In this document: one piece after another, positions 30,254 through 40,214 of the stretch | How positions within the stretch are numbered: position 1 is the stretch's first letter | Layout: every line of letters starts with the position of its first letter | Made by a program: the position numbers and the translations under genes | Origin: Dyella kyungheensis | Lineage (GTDB): Bacteria > Pseudomonadota > Gammaproteobacteria > Xanthomonadales > Rhodanobacteraceae | Reading direction: 5' to 3' | Length of the DNA stretch: 64,000 nucleotides | Assembly (NCBI RefSeq): GCF_016905005.1 | Contig: NZ_JADIKC010000010.1 | Coordinates: forward strand, 18,070-82,069 | The notes under the pieces: generated by a model | The model's input: the letters and a program-made list of their open reading frames with translations, nothing else | Told to the model about the DNA's origin: nothing | The model's database searches: none

Positions 30254-30631
30254 CTATTTGGCCGTCTTCAGTTCGACCACCAGCGCCTTGGTCGGCGTGG
30301 TGCCCATGTTCTGGTTGCTGTGCGTGATGGCCTCGCTGTAGATCGCCTCGCCCGCCTTGCGTTCGGTCTCGGTGACCTTGCCATCGGGCGTGGTGGATTT
30401 GGCTTTGCCGCCCGTCTCGAAATAGACGACGTTGGCCGGGTGCGAATGCATCGGCAGCGATTCCCCGGGTTTGAGCCAGACTTCGATCACCCTCACCTGA
30501 TCGTTGTCGATCAGCACCTTGGTGTTCTTCGGCGCCACCTTTGCCATGTCCTGGGCCAGGGCCGATCCTGCACAAACACAGGCCAGCACCAGCAACGCAC
30601 ACTTCATGCCGCACGGAACGGAAATAGCCAT
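30254..30631 (-). CDS. Exported cupin-domain protein
   Basis: A 125-residue protein with a signal peptide (hydrophobic core CALLVLACVCAGSALA, cleavage near ALAQD) and one cupin barrel: VRVIEVWLKPGESLPMHSHPANVVYFETGGKAK (His-His-Glu-like metal set) and a second motif ending VVELKTAK. It may bind a metal and a small ligand in the periplasm. The start at 30631 has GGGAGAACG upstream; the Met at residue 9 lacks an RBS. Role unknown. Confidence 0.82.
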   Translation of the reverse strand: MAISVPCGMKCALLVLACVCAGSALAQDMAKVAPKNTKVLIDNDQVRVIEVWLKPGESLPMHSHPANVVYFETGGKAKSTTPDGKVTETERKAGEAIYSEAITHSNQNMGTTPTKALVVELKTAK

Positions 30632-30873
30632 CGCACGTTCTCCCGCTGTTGGACGAAGTCAGTTGGGCCTCCGATCGGGTAGCGCCCGCGGAAGCCTGCT
30701 GTTGGGACGTCCCTATCCCGGCGGAGACACTCCGCCGCATGCCCCTGCATGGATCCGAACGGCTGCTTTCATGCAGGACGACGCCGATGTCGCCGTGTTG
30801 GCGTCATGTGCGTGCGCAGGTCGAGGGGGCGGGAGCGACGACGTGTGCGTTGAACAACGCCGGACACGAAAGG

Positions 30874-30891
30874 CCGGGAGATTACTCCCGG
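30874..30891. terminator. Hairpin in the gap after the chemotaxis operon
   Basis: CCGGGAG, 4-base loop, CTCCCGG, followed on the minus strand by CCTTTC. It may end the chemotaxis operon. The rest of 30632-31022 shows no credible gene, only another short GC hairpin (GCCCCGTCCGGGGC near 30910). Confidence 0.4.
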
Positions 30892-31022
30892 TGACTCGAA
30901 GAAACCTACGCCCCGTCCGGGGCAGCGTCAATCGAGCGGAAGGCCGAGCCGATCCAGGCCGCTTTGCCTTCGCCACGCTGACTCGATGAGGGGAAGTTCC
31001 GCTTTGAACAGCGGCCCGATCG

Positions 31023-31325
31023 TCAGTGCAGCACGAACAGCTTGTCGAAACCGGCCACCCGCAGCGTGCCGCGCAGTCCGGTGTCGGCGTTGACGATGCG
31101 GATTTCCGCGCGGTCGGCGCCGGCGTGTTCGCGCAGCAGGAGCAGCATGCCGAGGGCGGAGCTGTCCATGCTGGCGACTTCGCCCAGGTCGATGACGTAG
31201 CTGCGCGCGGCGCGTCCGCCGAGGCAGGCGTCGTGGAAGGCGCGGTGCACGGTGAAGTCGAAGCGCTCGCCCAGTTGCAGGGTGACGCAGTCGAGGTCGG
31301 GGTCGTGGTGAACGGTCAGGCTCAT
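31023..31325 (-). CDS. STAS-domain protein (anti-sigma-factor antagonist-like), last gene of chemotaxis operon
   Basis: A 100-residue single STAS domain. The conserved loop VIDLGEVASMDSSALGMLLLL carries the DSS site where Ser is phosphorylated in SpoIIAA-type antagonists; GLRGTLRVAGFDKLFVLH is the C-terminal helix-strand. A cytoplasmic protein-switch role is likely, but no partner kinase of the RsbW type is visible in the window. It lies 11 bp after the MCP at 31337-32530. Confidence 0.88.
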   Translation of the reverse strand: MSLTVHHDPDLDCVTLQLGERFDFTVHRAFHDACLGGRAARSYVIDLGEVASMDSSALGMLLLLREHAGADRAEIRIVNADTGLRGTLRVAGFDKLFVLH

Positions 31326-31336
31326 GGCTCAGTTCC

Positions 31337-32530
31337 TCAAAACAGTTCGATCTCGCCGGCATCCATCGAGTTCTGCAGCGCCGGGCCGCGCGAACGGATG
31401 CGGGCCTTTTCGCGCTGGATGGCCAGGCGGTTGCGCACGCGCTCGGCACGCTGGGCCAGCGATTCGGCGTCGATGGGGCTGCACGCCAGCTCCTGGATGT
31501 CGCGGGTGCATTCGGTGGTGATGTCCTGCAGTTCCACCAGGCGCTGGCGCGTCTGGTTGATCAGCTGGCTGAGGATGTCCTCGAACTGCAGCGAGCGCAC
31601 CGTGGTGGCCACGTCGGTGCCCAGGCCGCGGTTGATCTCCACCACCTGGTCGGCGACCTTGCTGGTACGTGCATCGCTTTCGGTGACGTGGGCCATCATC
31701 GCGTCGATGCCGCCCTTGGCCGAGAGCGCCACGTTGAGGTCCTGCGAGGCCATCGTGCCGACCAGGCCGCGCAACTGTTCCATCGCGGTGCGGGCGCGCT
31801 CGACGTGGCTGCCGATCTGTTCGTTGAACTGGTTGGAGTGGCTGGCGAGGTTGCGGATCTCGCCCGCCACCACCGCGAAACCGCGGCCCGATTCGCCGGC
31901 ACGCGCCGCTTCGATGGCGGCGTTGAGCGCCAGCAGGTTGGTTTCCTCGGCGATGGTGTTGACGTTCTTCAACAAGCCGAACACCGCGTCCATTTCCTTG
32001 GCCATGCCGTCGATGCGGTAGACGATGCGCAGGCTCTCGCGCGACATCTGCACGATCATGTCGACGAAGTGCGCCAGCAGATCGCTGGTGCGTGCGGCGA
32101 AATCCTGCACCGACACGCCTTCGCTCTGACCGTCGATGATCTGGCGCAGCAGCGATTGCTGCATGCCGGTCTTGCGCGACAGGCCGTCGAAGCCGCCGCC
32201 GAGTTCGGACACCGCATCGCGCAGCAGGTCCAGCGCCTGATGCAGTTCGCGGGTGGCGTGGCCGAGTTCGTCGACCAGCGAGCTGCGCACTTCTTCCAGC
32301 GCTTCGCGCACCGGTTCGTGATGCGCCAGCGAAGCTTCGATGACGGGTTCGGCAACAGGCATCGCACGACGCGTCTCGACGATCCACGCCGCGGTGAGCA
32401 GAACGATGATGACCGGGCCCAGCCAGGCCGACGGCCACAGCATGGTCAAGATCAACGCCACCGCGCTGGCGGCAAGGCCGGCCACGGGGCGCACGCGCAT
32501 GAAGGAAAGGAAGGCATGCATAGACATCAT
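31337..32530 (-). CDS. Methyl-accepting chemotaxis protein without periplasmic domain
   Basis: A 397-residue protein. Two adjacent membrane segments (about 18-36 and 38-55) form a hairpin with no periplasmic sensor. The rest is cytoplasmic, with a signalling hairpin [39 protein letters not shown] near residues 190-228. No HAMP domain is obvious. It may sense an internal or membrane signal. The start at 32530 lies 8 bp after the cheB stop, so it belongs to the same operon. Confidence 0.88.
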   Translation of the reverse strand: MMSMHAFLSFMRVRPVAGLAASAVALILTMLWPSAWLGPVIIVLLTAAWIVETRRAMPVAEPVIEASLAHHEPVREALEEVRSSLVDELGHATRELHQALDLLRDAVSELGGGFDGLSRKTGMQQSLLRQIIDGQSEGVSVQDFAARTSDLLAHFVDMIVQMSRESLRIVYRIDGMAKEMDAVFGLLKNVNTIAEETNLLALNAAIEAARAGESGRGFAVVAGEIRNLASHSNQFNEQIGSHVERARTAMEQLRGLVGTMASQDLNVALSAKGGIDAMMAHVTESDARTSKVADQVVEINRGLGTDVATTVRSLQFEDILSQLINQTRQRLVELQDITTECTRDIQELACSPIDAESLAQRAERVRNRLAIQREKARIRSRGPALQNSMDAGEIELF

Positions 32531-32537
32531 CCGCAGA

Positions 32538-33635
32538 TCAGGTGGCCGGCACGGCGGCGCGGGAAACGGGTTGGTGCGCCATCGCGAGCAGGCGCGCGGC
32601 AATGTGTTCGAGCGGAAGCTTTTCGCTGGCGGCGCCCAGCTTCCAGGCGGCGCCGGGCATGCCCCACACCACCGATGATTCTTCGTCCTGCACCAGCGTG
32701 TGCGCGCCGCCCTGCTGCAGTTCCAGCAGGCCGCGCGCGCCGTCGTCGCCCATGCCCGTGAGCAGCGCCGCAATCGCGGCCTTGCCCACGCTGGCGGCCA
32801 TCGAGCGGAACAGCACGTCCACGCTGGGCTTATGACGATTCACCGGCGGGCCGTTGTGCAGGCGGCACACATACTTGGCGCCATCCCACATCACCAGCAG
32901 ATGCTGGCTTCCCGGCGCGATGTACGCGTGGCCCGGCTGGATCGGCTGGCCGTCGCGTGCTTCGCACACGCGCATGGCCGAACAGTGGTCCATGCGCGAG
33001 GCGAACGGACCGCTGAAAGCGGCGGGAATATGTTGCGTGATGACGATCGGCGGCGCGTCCGGCGGCATCGCCTCGAGCACCACGCGGATCGCTTCGGTGC
33101 CGCCGGTCGACGCGCCGATCGCGATGATCGGCATGCCGCCGCGCGTTCCGGCGCTCTGCGCGCGCGGCAGCACGGCGTCCGCGGTGAGCCGCGGCGGCAC
33201 ATCGAGTTTGCGCACGGCAGCGCGCTGGCGTGGCCGTGCCAGCGCGGCCAGCTTCACCTTGGCGCAGATTTCCTGCGCGCCTTCGGCAAAAGTGCTGGCC
33301 AGATCGTTGCTCGGCTTGGTGAAGAAATCGACGGCGCCCAGCTCCAGCGCGCGCAAGGTGACTTCGGCGCCTTCCTGGGTGAGCGAGGAGACCATCACCA
33401 CCGGCATGGGGCGCAGGCGCATCAGGTTCTCGAGGAAGGTGATGCCGTCCATGCGCGGCATTTCCACGTCGAGCGTGAGTACGTCGGGATTGAGCTGCTT
33501 GATCTTCTCGCGCGCAATCAGCGGATCGGCGGCGGTACCCACCACCTCGATGCCCGGATCGCACGAAAGCATGGTCGACAGCAGCTTCCGCACCAGCGCG
33601 GAATCGTCGACTACCAGGACACGTACTCTTTCCAT
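32538..33635 (-). CDS. cheB: Chemotaxis response regulator methylesterase CheB
   Basis: A 365-residue two-domain enzyme. The receiver domain (1-120) has DD at 10-11, phospho-Asp 56 in LTLDVEMP and Lys in TKPS. The esterase domain (about 165-355) shows the catalytic triad Ser176 ([10 protein letters not shown]), His202 (TQHIP) and Asp298 (GMGDDGARG). It removes methyl groups from MCP glutamates and deamidates glutamines; CheA phosphorylation activates it. It lies 108 bp after cheD and just before an MCP. Confidence 0.97.
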   Translation of the reverse strand: MERVRVLVVDDSALVRKLLSTMLSCDPGIEVVGTAADPLIAREKIKQLNPDVLTLDVEMPRMDGITFLENLMRLRPMPVVMVSSLTQEGAEVTLRALELGAVDFFTKPSNDLASTFAEGAQEICAKVKLAALARPRQRAAVRKLDVPPRLTADAVLPRAQSAGTRGGMPIIAIGASTGGTEAIRVVLEAMPPDAPPIVITQHIPAAFSGPFASRMDHCSAMRVCEARDGQPIQPGHAYIAPGSQHLLVMWDGAKYVCRLHNGPPVNRHKPSVDVLFRSMAASVGKAAIAALLTGMGDDGARGLLELQQGGAHTLVQDEESSVVWGMPGAAWKLGAASEKLPLEHIAARLLAMAHQPVSRAAVPAT

Positions 33636-33743
33636 CGCGTATTCGTCTCGCCTTCGTGGTACGGCGTGGGTGTCGGACCCGCGTCCGCCGGCCCTTGTCG
33701 GCGCCAGATGCCTGCCTGATGAAACCGTCGTGACGCGCTTGCG

Positions 33744-34403
33744 TCAGAACAGTTCCACCTCTCCCTTTATCGGATCGTTTGCCAATCGCTTGAGATACTG
33801 CCGCTCGCCGTCCACCAGCACGGTGTCGGTGCGGCCACGCAGCTGGCGCACGCGCGCCTTGCCGGTGGTGGGGAAAAACTGCACGTGGCGCGGATGCACG
33901 TCGCCCAGGTCTTCGGCGGCCACTTCCAGCCGCTCCGCTTCCAGGTAGCGCCGCACGAAGGCGATGTTGCGCTGGCCGATGTCGGTCATGGTGGCCAGCA
34001 CGCGGCCGCCGCCGAACACTTTCACCACCATGTTCGCGCGCTGACCGCCGGCCTTGAGGATGGCGTTGATCAGCTGTTCCATCGCGTCGTTGCCGTAGCG
34101 TGCGGCGCGGCCCACGGTATCGGCCCAGCCACCGCGTTCACCGCCGATGGGCTCGGGCAACATGAAGTGGTTCATGCCGCCGATGCCGCGCACGCGATCG
34201 AAGATGCAGGCCGACACGCACGAACCGAGCACCGTCGAAATCATTTCCTGCTGCGCGCTCACGTAGAACTCGCCGGGCAGCACCTTCACCGTCATGCACG
34301 ACTGCGCGGGGTCCCAGAAACGGCGCAGGTGTTCGAACCCGGGCAACACCCGGGCCGGGTCGTACTCGGCCCCTGCGGGAATCTTGACGGCAACACCATT
34401 CAT
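33744..34403 (-). CDS. cheD: Chemoreceptor glutamine deamidase CheD
   Basis: A 219-residue protein with the CheD Cys-His pair: Cys62 in VLGSCVSACIFD and His79 in GGMNHFMLPE, 17 residues apart as in Thermotoga CheD. It deamidates Gln to Glu in MCPs and may bind CheC-type phosphatases. The start overlaps the cheR stop by 4 bp (ATGA). The family core begins ~40 residues in; the N-terminal extension is of unknown use. No CheC is in the window. Confidence 0.95.
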   Translation of the reverse strand: MNGVAVKIPAGAEYDPARVLPGFEHLRRFWDPAQSCMTVKVLPGEFYVSAQQEMISTVLGSCVSACIFDRVRGIGGMNHFMLPEPIGGERGGWADTVGRAARYGNDAMEQLINAILKAGGQRANMVVKVFGGGRVLATMTDIGQRNIAFVRRYLEAERLEVAAEDLGDVHPRHVQFFPTTGKARVRQLRGRTDTVLVDGERQYLKRLANDPIKGEVELF

Positions 34404-35281
34404 GCACTGCGTTTCCGATAGACCGTGCGTCCGATCAGGTCGAAGTTGTCGTTGAGCCCGTACATCGACTCCGAGTGGCCGAGGAACAGGTAGCCGCCCT
34501 CCGGCAACAGGCCGGCGTAGCGCTGGAACAGGCGCTGCTTGGTCGGCTTGTCGAAATAGATCACCACGTTGCGGCAGAAGATCGCGTCGAACGGGCCCTG
34601 CATCGGCCAGTCGTGCAGCAGGTTCAGCGGCAGGATGCTGACCAGCTCGCGCAGGCGCGGATTCACGCAGACGTAGTCGGCGTAGTCGCCCTCGCCGCGC
34701 AGGAACCAGCGGCGCCGGCGTTCCACGCTGATCCCTTCCAGGCGGTCGAGCGCATACACGCCCTTGCGCGCCGTTTCCAGGGCCTGCGGCGACAGGTCGG
34801 TGGCGAGGATCTTGGCGTCCAGCTGTTGCGCGCCGTGTTTCTCCAGCGCTTCGGCCAGCACCATGGCGAGCGTGTAAGGCTCCTCGCCGGTGGCGCAGCC
34901 GGCCGACCAGATGCGCAGGCGGCCGCCGTTCTTCTTCTCGGCGATCCAGCGCGGCAGCAGTTCGTCGATGAGCAGCTCGAAGTGATGCGATTCGCGGAAG
35001 AACGCCGTGACGTTGGTGCTGATCGCGCTCGCCAGCTCACCCAGCTCCTGCTGCGGATCGCGCCGCAGCAGTTCGCAATAGGCCTGGAAATCGCGCAGCT
35101 TCAGCGCGCGCAGGCGACGCAGCAGGCGTCCCTGCACCAGCTGCCGCTTGTGCTCGCCCAGCGAGATACCGCATTGCTCGTAGACGAACGTGCGCAGGAA
35201 TTCGAACTCGGCGTTGCCCAGCAACGGGCCGCCCACGGCCGCCACGCCACCGTTGTTGTCGATCGTGGCCGCCGTGCTCAT
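34400..35281 (-). CDS. cheR: Chemotaxis protein methyltransferase CheR
   Basis: A 293-residue SAM-dependent enzyme. An N-terminal helical domain (about 25-95) precedes the methyltransferase domain with LRIWSAGCATGEEPYTLAMVLAE (motif I), ILATDLSPQALETARKGVY, and FDAIFCRNVVIYFDKPTKQRLFQRYAGLLPEGGYLFLGHSES. It methylates MCP glutamates. It starts 2 bp after the MCP whose C-terminus is a docking pentapeptide. Overlaps cheD by 4 bp. Confidence 0.97.
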   Translation of the reverse strand: MSTAATIDNNGGVAAVGGPLLGNAEFEFLRTFVYEQCGISLGEHKRQLVQGRLLRRLRALKLRDFQAYCELLRRDPQQELGELASAISTNVTAFFRESHHFELLIDELLPRWIAEKKNGGRLRIWSAGCATGEEPYTLAMVLAEALEKHGAQQLDAKILATDLSPQALETARKGVYALDRLEGISVERRRRWFLRGEGDYADYVCVNPRLRELVSILPLNLLHDWPMQGPFDAIFCRNVVIYFDKPTKQRLFQRYAGLLPEGGYLFLGHSESMYGLNDNFDLIGRTVYRKRSA

Positions 35282-35283
35282 GC

Positions 35284-37002
35284 TCAGAATTCCTTCCAGG
35301 CGCCGGCATCGGATGCTTCGGCGCGGACGGCGCGCGGTGCCGGTGCCGGCGCGTGCGAGCTGCGCACCGCGGCGAACACCGCTTCGGTTTCCGCCATCAC
35401 CGACTGCGAACGCGCCTTCTCGGTCGCCACTTCGCTACCGCTTTCGCCCAGCTGGAAGAAGCCGACCTGGCGTGCCAGTTCGCTGGCCTGCTCCTGCATG
35501 GCGCGGGCCGCGGCCGCGGCCTCTTCCACCAGCGCGGCGTTCTGCTGGGTCATTTCGTCCATCTGCAGCACGGCGTGGTTGACCTGGTCGATGCCGGCGG
35601 ACTGTTCCTGCGACGCCGCGGCGATTTCCGCCACGATGTCGGTGACCTTTTTCACGCTGTCGACGATGTCGGCCAGCGCCTTGCCGGACTGATCCACCAG
35701 CGCCGAACCTGCACGCACCTTCTCGGCGCTGTCGTTGATCAGGCCCTTGATCTCCTTGGCTGCACCCGCACTGCGCTGGGCCAGGTTGCGCACTTCCGTG
35801 GCCACCACGGCGAAGCCGCGGCCCTGTTCGCCGGCACGTGCGGCTTCCACCGCGGCGTTGAGCGCGAGCAGGTTGGTCTGGAAGGCGATTTCGTCGATCA
35901 GGCTGACGATGTCGGAAATCTTGCGGCTGGAATCGTTGATCTCGCGCATCGCGGAGCTGGCCTGCGCGGCCACTTCACCGCCGTGCTCGGCCTGGCGGCG
36001 CGTGGCGCTGGCGAGCTGGTTGGCGTGGCTGGCGTTCTCGGCGTTCTGCTTCACGGTGGAGGTCATTTCCTCCATCGACGAAGCGGTTTCTTCCAGGCTG
36101 GAGGCCTGTTCCTGCGTGCGCTGACTGAGGTCGTCGTTGCCGCGGGCGATCTGCTGCGCGGCCGAACTCACCGAGCCCGCACCGTGGCGCACTTCGCCCA
36201 CGATGTTGCTCAGGCGCTCGTCCATCGTGCGCAGCGCGTCGAGCAGTTCGCCCAGCTCGTCCTTGCGGGTGTTGGCGATGTGGTGACCGAGCTTGCCGCC
36301 AGCGATGGCGTGAGCCACCTTCACGGCCGTGCCCAGCGTGTTGAGGATCGAGCGCATCAGCAGTACTGCCATCACACCGGCGATCAGCAGGCCGAGGATC
36401 AACGCGGCGATGCTGATGGTGCGCACGAACTGGTAGCGGCTCACCTGCGCGTCATAGATCTTCTTGGCGTCGCTGCGCTGTGCTTCGACCAGCTTGGCCA
36501 GCGAATCCTGGCGCTGCATCATCAGCGGACGGACCTGCATTTCCAGCAGTTCCGAGGCACCCGTGTCGGCCTGCTTCAGGGCGTCGACCAGCGAATCCTT
36601 GGCGTCCTTGTAGTCGGCATCGGTGGAGCGCCAGTCGTCGAACTGCTTCTTCACGCCGGCACTCATGGGGATGGCTTCGAACTGCTTCTTGAACGCCTCC
36701 ATGTCCGACTGCATCTTCTCGTAATCGGCCAGCTTGGCCTTGACCTGGTCCGGCTTGCTGGTCAGCGAGCTGGCTTCGCCCAGCAGGATGAAGGACATCA
36801 GCGAGCGCTGCGAGATCTGCGAGATCAGCTGCGCGGGCACGATCTCTTCGTCGTAGATCTGGCCCATGCCGGCGTTCTGCTGCTGCATCGAGCCGATGCC
36901 GATCACGGCGCCGGCGATCAGCATCAGGCCGAGCAGACCGAGCACGGCACGCATGCGGTTTCGGACGTTCAGTTCCGGAGCTTTCAGTGCGAACTTCTTC
37001 AT
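35284..37002 (-). CDS. Methyl-accepting chemotaxis protein with CheR/CheB docking tail
   Basis: A 572-residue transmembrane receptor. TM1 is about 20-38 and TM2 about 196-218. Between them is a ~155-residue helical periplasmic sensor of the four-helix-bundle type. HAMP follows (about 218-270), then the signalling domain with [43 protein letters not shown]. The last five residues, AWKEF, fit the xWxxF pentapeptide that tethers CheR and CheB, and cheR is the next gene. Ligand unknown. Confidence 0.95.
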   Translation of the reverse strand: MKKFALKAPELNVRNRMRAVLGLLGLMLIAGAVIGIGSMQQQNAGMGQIYDEEIVPAQLISQISQRSLMSFILLGEASSLTSKPDQVKAKLADYEKMQSDMEAFKKQFEAIPMSAGVKKQFDDWRSTDADYKDAKDSLVDALKQADTGASELLEMQVRPLMMQRQDSLAKLVEAQRSDAKKIYDAQVSRYQFVRTISIAALILGLLIAGVMAVLLMRSILNTLGTAVKVAHAIAGGKLGHHIANTRKDELGELLDALRTMDERLSNIVGEVRHGAGSVSSAAQQIARGNDDLSQRTQEQASSLEETASSMEEMTSTVKQNAENASHANQLASATRRQAEHGGEVAAQASSAMREINDSSRKISDIVSLIDEIAFQTNLLALNAAVEAARAGEQGRGFAVVATEVRNLAQRSAGAAKEIKGLINDSAEKVRAGSALVDQSGKALADIVDSVKKVTDIVAEIAAASQEQSAGIDQVNHAVLQMDEMTQQNAALVEEAAAAARAMQEQASELARQVGFFQLGESGSEVATEKARSQSVMAETEAVFAAVRSSHAPAPAPRAVRAEASDAGAWKEF

Positions 37003-37028
37003 GATGATTCCAACCCTGCGTATGTCGG

Positions 37029-37535
37029 TCAGGCCACGGCTTTGACATCGGAGGCAGCTGGCAGCGCCGCCTCCAGCATTTGTGCGTCATGGGGTTGCAG
37101 CAGCTTGTCCACGTCCAGCAGCAGCACCATGCGCTCGCCGGCAGCGGTCAACCCCTTGAGGTATTCGGTATCCACGGTGGTGCCCATGTCGGGCACGGGG
37201 CGGATGGCGTCCGGCGTCACGTCGAGCACGTCGGAGACGGCATCGACCACCACGCCGAACAGGCGGCCGGCCACGGTGATGATCACGGTGACGGTGGTGG
37301 CGCCGTATTCCTCGCGCTCCAGACCGAAGCGCAGGCGCATGTCGATCACCGGCACGATGGCGCCGCGCAGGTTGAGCACGCCCAGCACGTATCCCGGTGC
37401 CTGCGGAATGCGCGTCACCGGCGTCCAGCCGCGGATTTCGCGGACCGCCAGGATGTCGATGCCGTATTCCTCGTGGGCGAGGTTGACGGTGAGGTACTGC
37501 GACTGGAGCGCCTCGCTCCGGGTGTTATCGGACAT
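37029..37535 (-). CDS. cheW: Chemotaxis coupling protein CheW
   Basis: A 168-residue CheW domain: [58 protein letters not shown], then [14 protein letters not shown] and the end [11 protein letters not shown]. It links CheA to receptors. The start at 37535 (MSDNTRSEA) fits the family; the frame further upstream runs into REP sequence. It lies 26 bp before the MCP and about 245 bp after cheA, with a REP pair between. Confidence 0.95.
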   Translation of the reverse strand: MSDNTRSEALQSQYLTVNLAHEEYGIDILAVREIRGWTPVTRIPQAPGYVLGVLNLRGAIVPVIDMRLRFGLEREEYGATTVTVIITVAGRLFGVVVDAVSDVLDVTPDAIRPVPDMGTTVDTEYLKGLTAAGERMVLLLDVDKLLQPHDAQMLEAALPAASDVKAVA

Positions 37536-37669
37536 GTTCGCCTCGTGGTCGGGGCCGCGTGCGAGGCCCCCTATCGGGTTCTGGATCGGCGGTGGCGGGG
37601 GAAACTTGAGGGGAATGCGCGTTTTCGGCAGGAGCGCTTTTCGCGGCGATCGCCACTCCGCGCAACCTT

Positions 37670-37748
37670 TGTGGGAGCGCACTTGTGCGCGACGGTGCAT
37701 GGATCACCGCCGCGGCATCCGGGTGTCGCGCACAAGTGCGCTCCCACA
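37670..37748. repeat. REP pair (BIME), copy 4, inside the chemotaxis operon
   Basis: Inverted arms TGTGGGAGCGCACTTGTG plus CGCGAC, ~29-bp spacer. It lies between cheA and cheW in an operon, so it could change the mRNA stability or stoichiometry between cheA and the downstream genes. Confidence 0.87.
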
Positions 37749-37780
37749 AGGGAGAGGGAAACGGGGCGCCCGTCGCTTGC

Positions 37781-39760
37781 TCAGGCCGCTTTCCTGCGCC
37801 CCTGCATGCGCACCAGGCCGGCGATGTCGACGATCAGCGCCACCGAGCCATCGGCAAGAATGGTGGCGCCCGACACGCCCTGCACGCGGCGGTAGTTCGC
37901 TTCCAGCGACTTCACCACCGCCTGCTGCTGGCCGATCAGGCCGTCCACGAACAGGCCCACGCGTGAACCGTCGCCTTCCACCACCACCATCAGGCCTTCC
38001 TCGATGGCGTGGATCGCTTTGTCGCAGCCGAACGCATCGTGCAGGCGGATCACCGGCAGGTATTCGCCGCGGAAGCGGAACAGCTCGCCGCCGCCGACCA
38101 CGCTGCGCACCGCTTCGGCCTTCAGCTGCACCGATTCCACGATGGACACCAGCGGCACGATGTAGCGCTCCGCGCCCACCGCGGCGGTGAGGCCGTCGAT
38201 GATCGCCAGGGTCAGCGGCAAGGTGATGGTGAACACGCTGCCCTTGCCCTGGGTGCTGCGGATGGTGACGGTGCCGCCGAGATCGGAGACGTTGCGGCGA
38301 ACCACGTCCATGCCCACGCCACGGCCGGACAGATCGGTGGTGACGGCGGCGGTGGAGAAGCCCGGCTGGAAGATCAGTTCCGCCACGGCGTCGTCGCTCA
38401 TGCCTTCGCCGCTGCTGATGATGCCGCGCTGGATCGCCTTGGCCACGATGGCATCGCGGTTGAGGCCGGCGCCGTCGTCGGACACTTCCACCACCACGTT
38501 GCCGCCGCGATGCGAGGCCTGCAGGGTGAGCGTGCCGGTGTCGCCCTTGCCCGAGGCGCGGCGCTTGTCCGGTGTTTCGAGGCCATGGTCGATGGCGTTG
38601 CGCACCAGGTGCACCATCGGATCGCCGATCTTCTCCAGCACCGTCTTGTCCAGCTCGGTCTGTTCGCCGACCAGCTCCAGCTTGACCTGCTTGCCCAGCT
38701 TCTGGCTGATGTCGCGCACCATGCGCGGAAAGCGGTTGAACACCGAGGCGATCGGCAGCATGCGAATGCCCATCACGCTTTCCTGCAGCTCGCGCGTGTG
38801 GCGCGCCAGCTGGCCCAGCCCGTGTTCGAGCATGGCCAGCCGCTCGGCATCGATATCGCCTTCGCGGAAGGTGTCGAGCATCGACTGGGTAATCACCAGC
38901 TCGCCCACCAGGTTGATCAGTCCGTCGATCTTGTCGATCGACACGCGCACCGAGCTGGACTCGGTGCTGGCCTCACGCTGCGCACGCGCGGCGCCCGCAT
39001 CGGCAACGGCCGGTGCTGCAACCGGCGTTGGCGCCGGCGCGGCGACTTCGGCGACGACGTGCTTCGCTTCAATGGTGAGATCGCATTCGTCTTCGACCCA
39101 ATCGAACACGCCGGTGATATCGGCGCGCTTGACCGGACCGCTCAGTTCGATGGTCCAGCCGACGTGGCACTCGGTCGGTTCCAGCGCGGCGAATGCCGGC
39201 AGGCGGTCGAATTCGGGCGTGACCTGCAGCTTGCCGAGGGCGGCCAGCTCGCGGATCAGGCGCAGCGGTTCGTTGCCGCTGGCGAGCATGCCGGCATGCG
39301 GGCGGAAGCGGATGCTCCAGGCATCGGCCTGGTCCGCATCGCGTCGCGCCTGCAAGGCAGTGGCCGGCACGCCGCGTCTCATCGCTGCGGCCAGCTCGTT
39401 GCGCAGCCCTTCGGCCACCGCATCGTTGAGCGGCTCGCCGGCCTGGGCGCGGGCAAACATGCCGCGCAGGCAATCCACCGTGCGCAGCAGCAGTTCGATG
39501 ATGGCGCCGTCGATGGCGCGCTTGCCGCTGCGCACTTCATCGAGCAGCGACTCGGCTTCGTGGGTGAACGAGGACATCTCCGGAAAACCGAAGGTGGCCG
39601 CACCGCCCTTGATCGAGTGCGCCGCGCGGAAGATGGTGTGCACCAGCTCCCCGTCGCCGCCTTCGTCCAGCGCAAGCAGCGACGACTCCATCGTGTCGAG
39701 TCCTTCCAGACTCTCTTCGATGAACACCTGTTGGAACTGCGCCAGACCAGCCTTGCTCAT
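37781..39760 (-). CDS. cheA: Chemotaxis histidine kinase CheA (cluster 1)
   Basis: A 659-residue kinase. The Hpt domain has phospho-His48 (FRAAHSIKGGA). A response-regulator-binding region (about 150-235) and a Pro/Ala linker follow. The dimerization domain starts with VRVSIDKIDGLINLVGELVITQSML; the ATP domain carries N, G1 and G2 boxes (MVHLVRNAIDHGLE, VSDDGAGLN, LSGRGVGMDVVRRNV) and the CheW-like domain covers the C-terminus. It phosphorylates CheY and CheB. Differs clearly from the second CheA at 49069-51024, so two chemotaxis pathways coexist. Confidence 0.97.
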   Translation of the reverse strand: MSKAGLAQFQQVFIEESLEGLDTMESSLLALDEGGDGELVHTIFRAAHSIKGGAATFGFPEMSSFTHEAESLLDEVRSGKRAIDGAIIELLLRTVDCLRGMFARAQAGEPLNDAVAEGLRNELAAAMRRGVPATALQARRDADQADAWSIRFRPHAGMLASGNEPLRLIRELAALGKLQVTPEFDRLPAFAALEPTECHVGWTIELSGPVKRADITGVFDWVEDECDLTIEAKHVVAEVAAPAPTPVAAPAVADAGAARAQREASTESSSVRVSIDKIDGLINLVGELVITQSMLDTFREGDIDAERLAMLEHGLGQLARHTRELQESVMGIRMLPIASVFNRFPRMVRDISQKLGKQVKLELVGEQTELDKTVLEKIGDPMVHLVRNAIDHGLETPDKRRASGKGDTGTLTLQASHRGGNVVVEVSDDGAGLNRDAIVAKAIQRGIISSGEGMSDDAVAELIFQPGFSTAAVTTDLSGRGVGMDVVRRNVSDLGGTVTIRSTQGKGSVFTITLPLTLAIIDGLTAAVGAERYIVPLVSIVESVQLKAEAVRSVVGGGELFRFRGEYLPVIRLHDAFGCDKAIHAIEEGLMVVVEGDGSRVGLFVDGLIGQQQAVVKSLEANYRRVQGVSGATILADGSVALIVDIAGLVRMQGRRKAA

Positions 39761-39837
39761 GGGGACACTTCTCTAAGAGATTACGGACGCACGTTCACCG
39801 CCGTCATGCCGGCGTTGCCGGCACGACGCAGTTGTCT

Positions 39838-40200
39838 TCAACCCAGCACGCGCTTGACGGTGGCCAGCAGCTGTTCGGGATCGAACGGCTTGACCAGCCA
39901 ACCGGTGGCGCCGGCGGCCTTGCCTTCCATCTTCTTGTCGGTGTGCGACTCGGTGGTCAGCATCAGGATCGGCACGCCCTTGTATGCCGGCAGCGTGCGC
40001 AGCTCGCGCACCATGCTGAGGCCGTCCATCACCGGCATGTTCACGTCCGCCAGCACCAGGTCGAAGCTGCTGCCCTTGGCCGCGTCGAGCGCCAGCTGGC
40101 CGTTTTCCGCCTCGCTCACATCGTGGCCGGCGTTGCGCAGGGTGAAGGCCACCATGCCGCGCATCGAAGCCGAATCGTCAACTGCAAGAATCTTCGCCAT
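39838..40200 (-). CDS. cheY: CheY-like response regulator (cluster 1)
   Basis: A 120-residue stand-alone receiver. Acidic pocket DD at 8-9, phospho-Asp52 in VLADVNMPVMDG, conserved Thr in LMLTTESHTDKK and Lys104 in LVKPFDP. It is the CheA partner of the operon, 78 bp upstream of cheA and 14 bp after the STAS gene. Whether it binds the flagellar switch or another output is not visible. Confidence 0.95.
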   Translation of the reverse strand: MAKILAVDDSASMRGMVAFTLRNAGHDVSEAENGQLALDAAKGSSFDLVLADVNMPVMDGLSMVRELRTLPAYKGVPILMLTTESHTDKKMEGKAAGATGWLVKPFDPEQLLATVKRVLG

Positions 40201-40214
40201 CTTCCACCTCAGTT

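Noticed and set aside
30649..30976. Short frames in the gap after the chemotaxis operon.
   Set aside because: They overlap each other on both strands, have no RBS and no recognisable domain.
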